Assembly (NCBI GenBank): GCA_964609495.1
Contig: CAZSTA010000198.1
Location: 1-6,546, forward strand
From: CAZSTA01 sp964609495 [NCBI: uncultured bacterium]
Lineage (GTDB): Bacteria > CAZSTA01
Length of the DNA: 6,546 nucleotides
Direction of reading: 5' to 3'
The notes below the pieces were generated by a model that worked only from the letters and a program-made list of their open reading frames with translations, did not search any database and was not told the origin of the DNA. This document shows, piece by piece, positions 5,752-6,546 of this stretch. The position numbers and the translations under genes are program-made. Each line of letters opens with the position of its first letter. Positions within the stretch are counted from its first letter, which is position 1.

Positions 5752-6489
5752 TCATCTTCTAGCGCGGAGTTTTGAGGTGACATCTATATATCCTTTTTCT
5801 CTCAGGCTAACATATCTTCCATCACCGATAATAATATGATCGAGTAGTTCTATACCTAAGATATCACCTGCTTGTCTCAACCTTTTTGTGACCTCGATAT
5901 CCTCTTGACTGGGCTGAGGATCCCCACTGGGATGATTATGAGCAGCGATTAGAGAGGCACTAGAGCTTTTCACTGCTTCCTTAAAGCACTCGCGAGGATG
6001 AGATATGTTGGAATTGAGCGATCCTATAGATACAGTATTAATTTTGATCAGTCTGCCTTTAGTATCCAATAGAGCTACCTTGAAATGCTCCTCCTCTAAA
6101 TATCTCATCATCGGCATCAGGATATTTACCACATCTTCTGGGGAACTTATCACCGGTCTTATCTCTTCGTTAAAGGCAACGAGTCTTTTCCCTAACTCAA
6201 AGGCAGCCATTATCTGAGCAGCCTTAGCTAATCCAACTCCTTTGGTAGTGCTTAATTCCCCGATCCCCGCTCTCGCTAGAGCAGGTAGGTTTCTGTAGGA
6301 AGCTATTAATCTCTCTGCTAAAGCTATCGCGCTTTCGGAGGAGCTCCCTGCCCTCAGAATAATAGCTAACAGTTCGGTGGTAGATAGGGACTCAGGGCCG
6401 AGCAGGGATAATCTTTCTCGAGGGCGTTGATCTGGGGGCAACTCTTTCAAGGTGGGGCGATATTTTATTATAGCCTCTCTAGCCAACAA
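5752..6489 (-). CDS. radC: RadC family JAB/MPN-domain protein
   Basis: A 245-residue RadC-type protein. The N-terminal part has the family signature LPPDQRPRERL (about 17-27) and ELLAIILRAG (39-48), then a helix-hairpin-helix region around 72-100. The C-terminal JAB1/MPN domain (about 112-235) carries a complete metal-binding JAMM motif: H184-x-H186, S194 and D197, with upstream glutamates near 132-134. The residues for a zinc metallo-isopeptidase-like or nuclease-like site are therefore present. The family's cellular role is unsettled: the old DNA-repair assignment is doubtful, and links to natural transformation or mobile DNA have been proposed. The start used is TTG at 6489, seven bases after AGGGA, and a second TTG follows at once. 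The frame stays open upstream to the window edge (19 more codons, acidic), so the true start could lie outside. Family assignment is certain; start and function are not. Confidence 0.93.
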   Translation of the reverse strand: MLAREAIIKYRPTLKELPPDQRPRERLSLLGPESLSTTELLAIILRAGSSSESAIALAERLIASYRNLPALARAGIGELSTTKGVGLAKAAQIMAAFELGKRLVAFNEEIRPVISSPEDVVNILMPMMRYLEEEHFKVALLDTKGRLIKINTVSIGSLNSNISHPRECFKEAVKSSSASLIAAHNHPSGDPQPSQEDIEVTKRLRQAGDILGIELLDHIIIGDGRYVSLREKGYIDVTSKLRARR

Positions 6490-6496
6490 GCTCTCT

Positions 6497-6501
6497 TCCC
6501 T
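6497..6501 (-). promoter_or_regulatory. Candidate ribosome binding site of radC
   Basis: AGGGA in the sense strand, seven bases before the TTG at 6489. It sits in a very purine-rich stretch (about 6490-6533), so the match is less specific than usual. It supports the TTG start but does not exclude a start beyond the window. Confidence 0.45.
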
Positions 6502-6546
6502 CTCTATCTCCTCTTCTATTGCTATTTCGTCTCCTGCTCTGGGCCA

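Noticed and set aside
167-6489. A novel defence, mobile or biosynthetic system
   Set aside because: All six genes belong to well-known families in a classic order. There are no transposases, integrase, direct-repeat arrays or unknown proteins in the window; only the leader elements are out of the ordinary.

Overview
The window holds one run of six genes, all on the minus strand, so transcription goes from the right edge to the left. In that order they are radC, mreB, mreC, mreD, mrdA (PBP2) and rodA. Apart from radC this is the complete core of the rod-shape peptidoglycan machine (elongasome). MreB is the cytoskeletal filament, MreC and MreD are the membrane scaffold, PBP2 is the transpeptidase and RodA is the glycan polymerase. 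No mobile element, CRISPR array, tRNA or rRNA was seen, and every gene looks intact.

The organism is a rod-shaped bacterium of moderate, slightly AT-leaning base composition that uses many AGA/AGG and ATA codons. The mreBCD-mrdA-rodA order, with an E. coli-type PBP2 (MrdA) next to RodA, is typical of diderm bacteria. radC beside mreB is best known from Firmicutes but occurs elsewhere. I cannot name the phylum; an uncultivated or deeply branching lineage would fit, but that is inference.

Layout: radC (6489-5752, its frame open to the right edge); a 192-bp AT-rich gap with the mreB leader; mreB (5559-4510) and mreC (4507-3656), 2 bp apart; mreD (3666-3166), overlapping mreC by 11 bp; a 34-bp gap; mrdA (3131-1326); a 49-bp gap; rodA (1276-167); and 166 bp with a terminator-like hairpin and, perhaps, the start of a further gene. 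Starts are unusual: TTG for radC, mreB and mreC, GTG for mrdA, ATG only for mreD and rodA.

The protein content is ordinary. What stands out is the non-coding sequence. The leaders of mreB, mrdA and rodA share G-rich boxes placed 33-40 nt before each start, each forming or lying inside a short hairpin just upstream of the Shine-Dalgarno site. mreB and rodA also share a 14-nt sequence, and mreB and mrdA a 12-nt one. mreC and mreD, which look translationally coupled, lack the element. A similar C-rich arm lies near the left edge before a possible next start codon. This may be an operon-wide post-transcriptional control element, but its function is inference.
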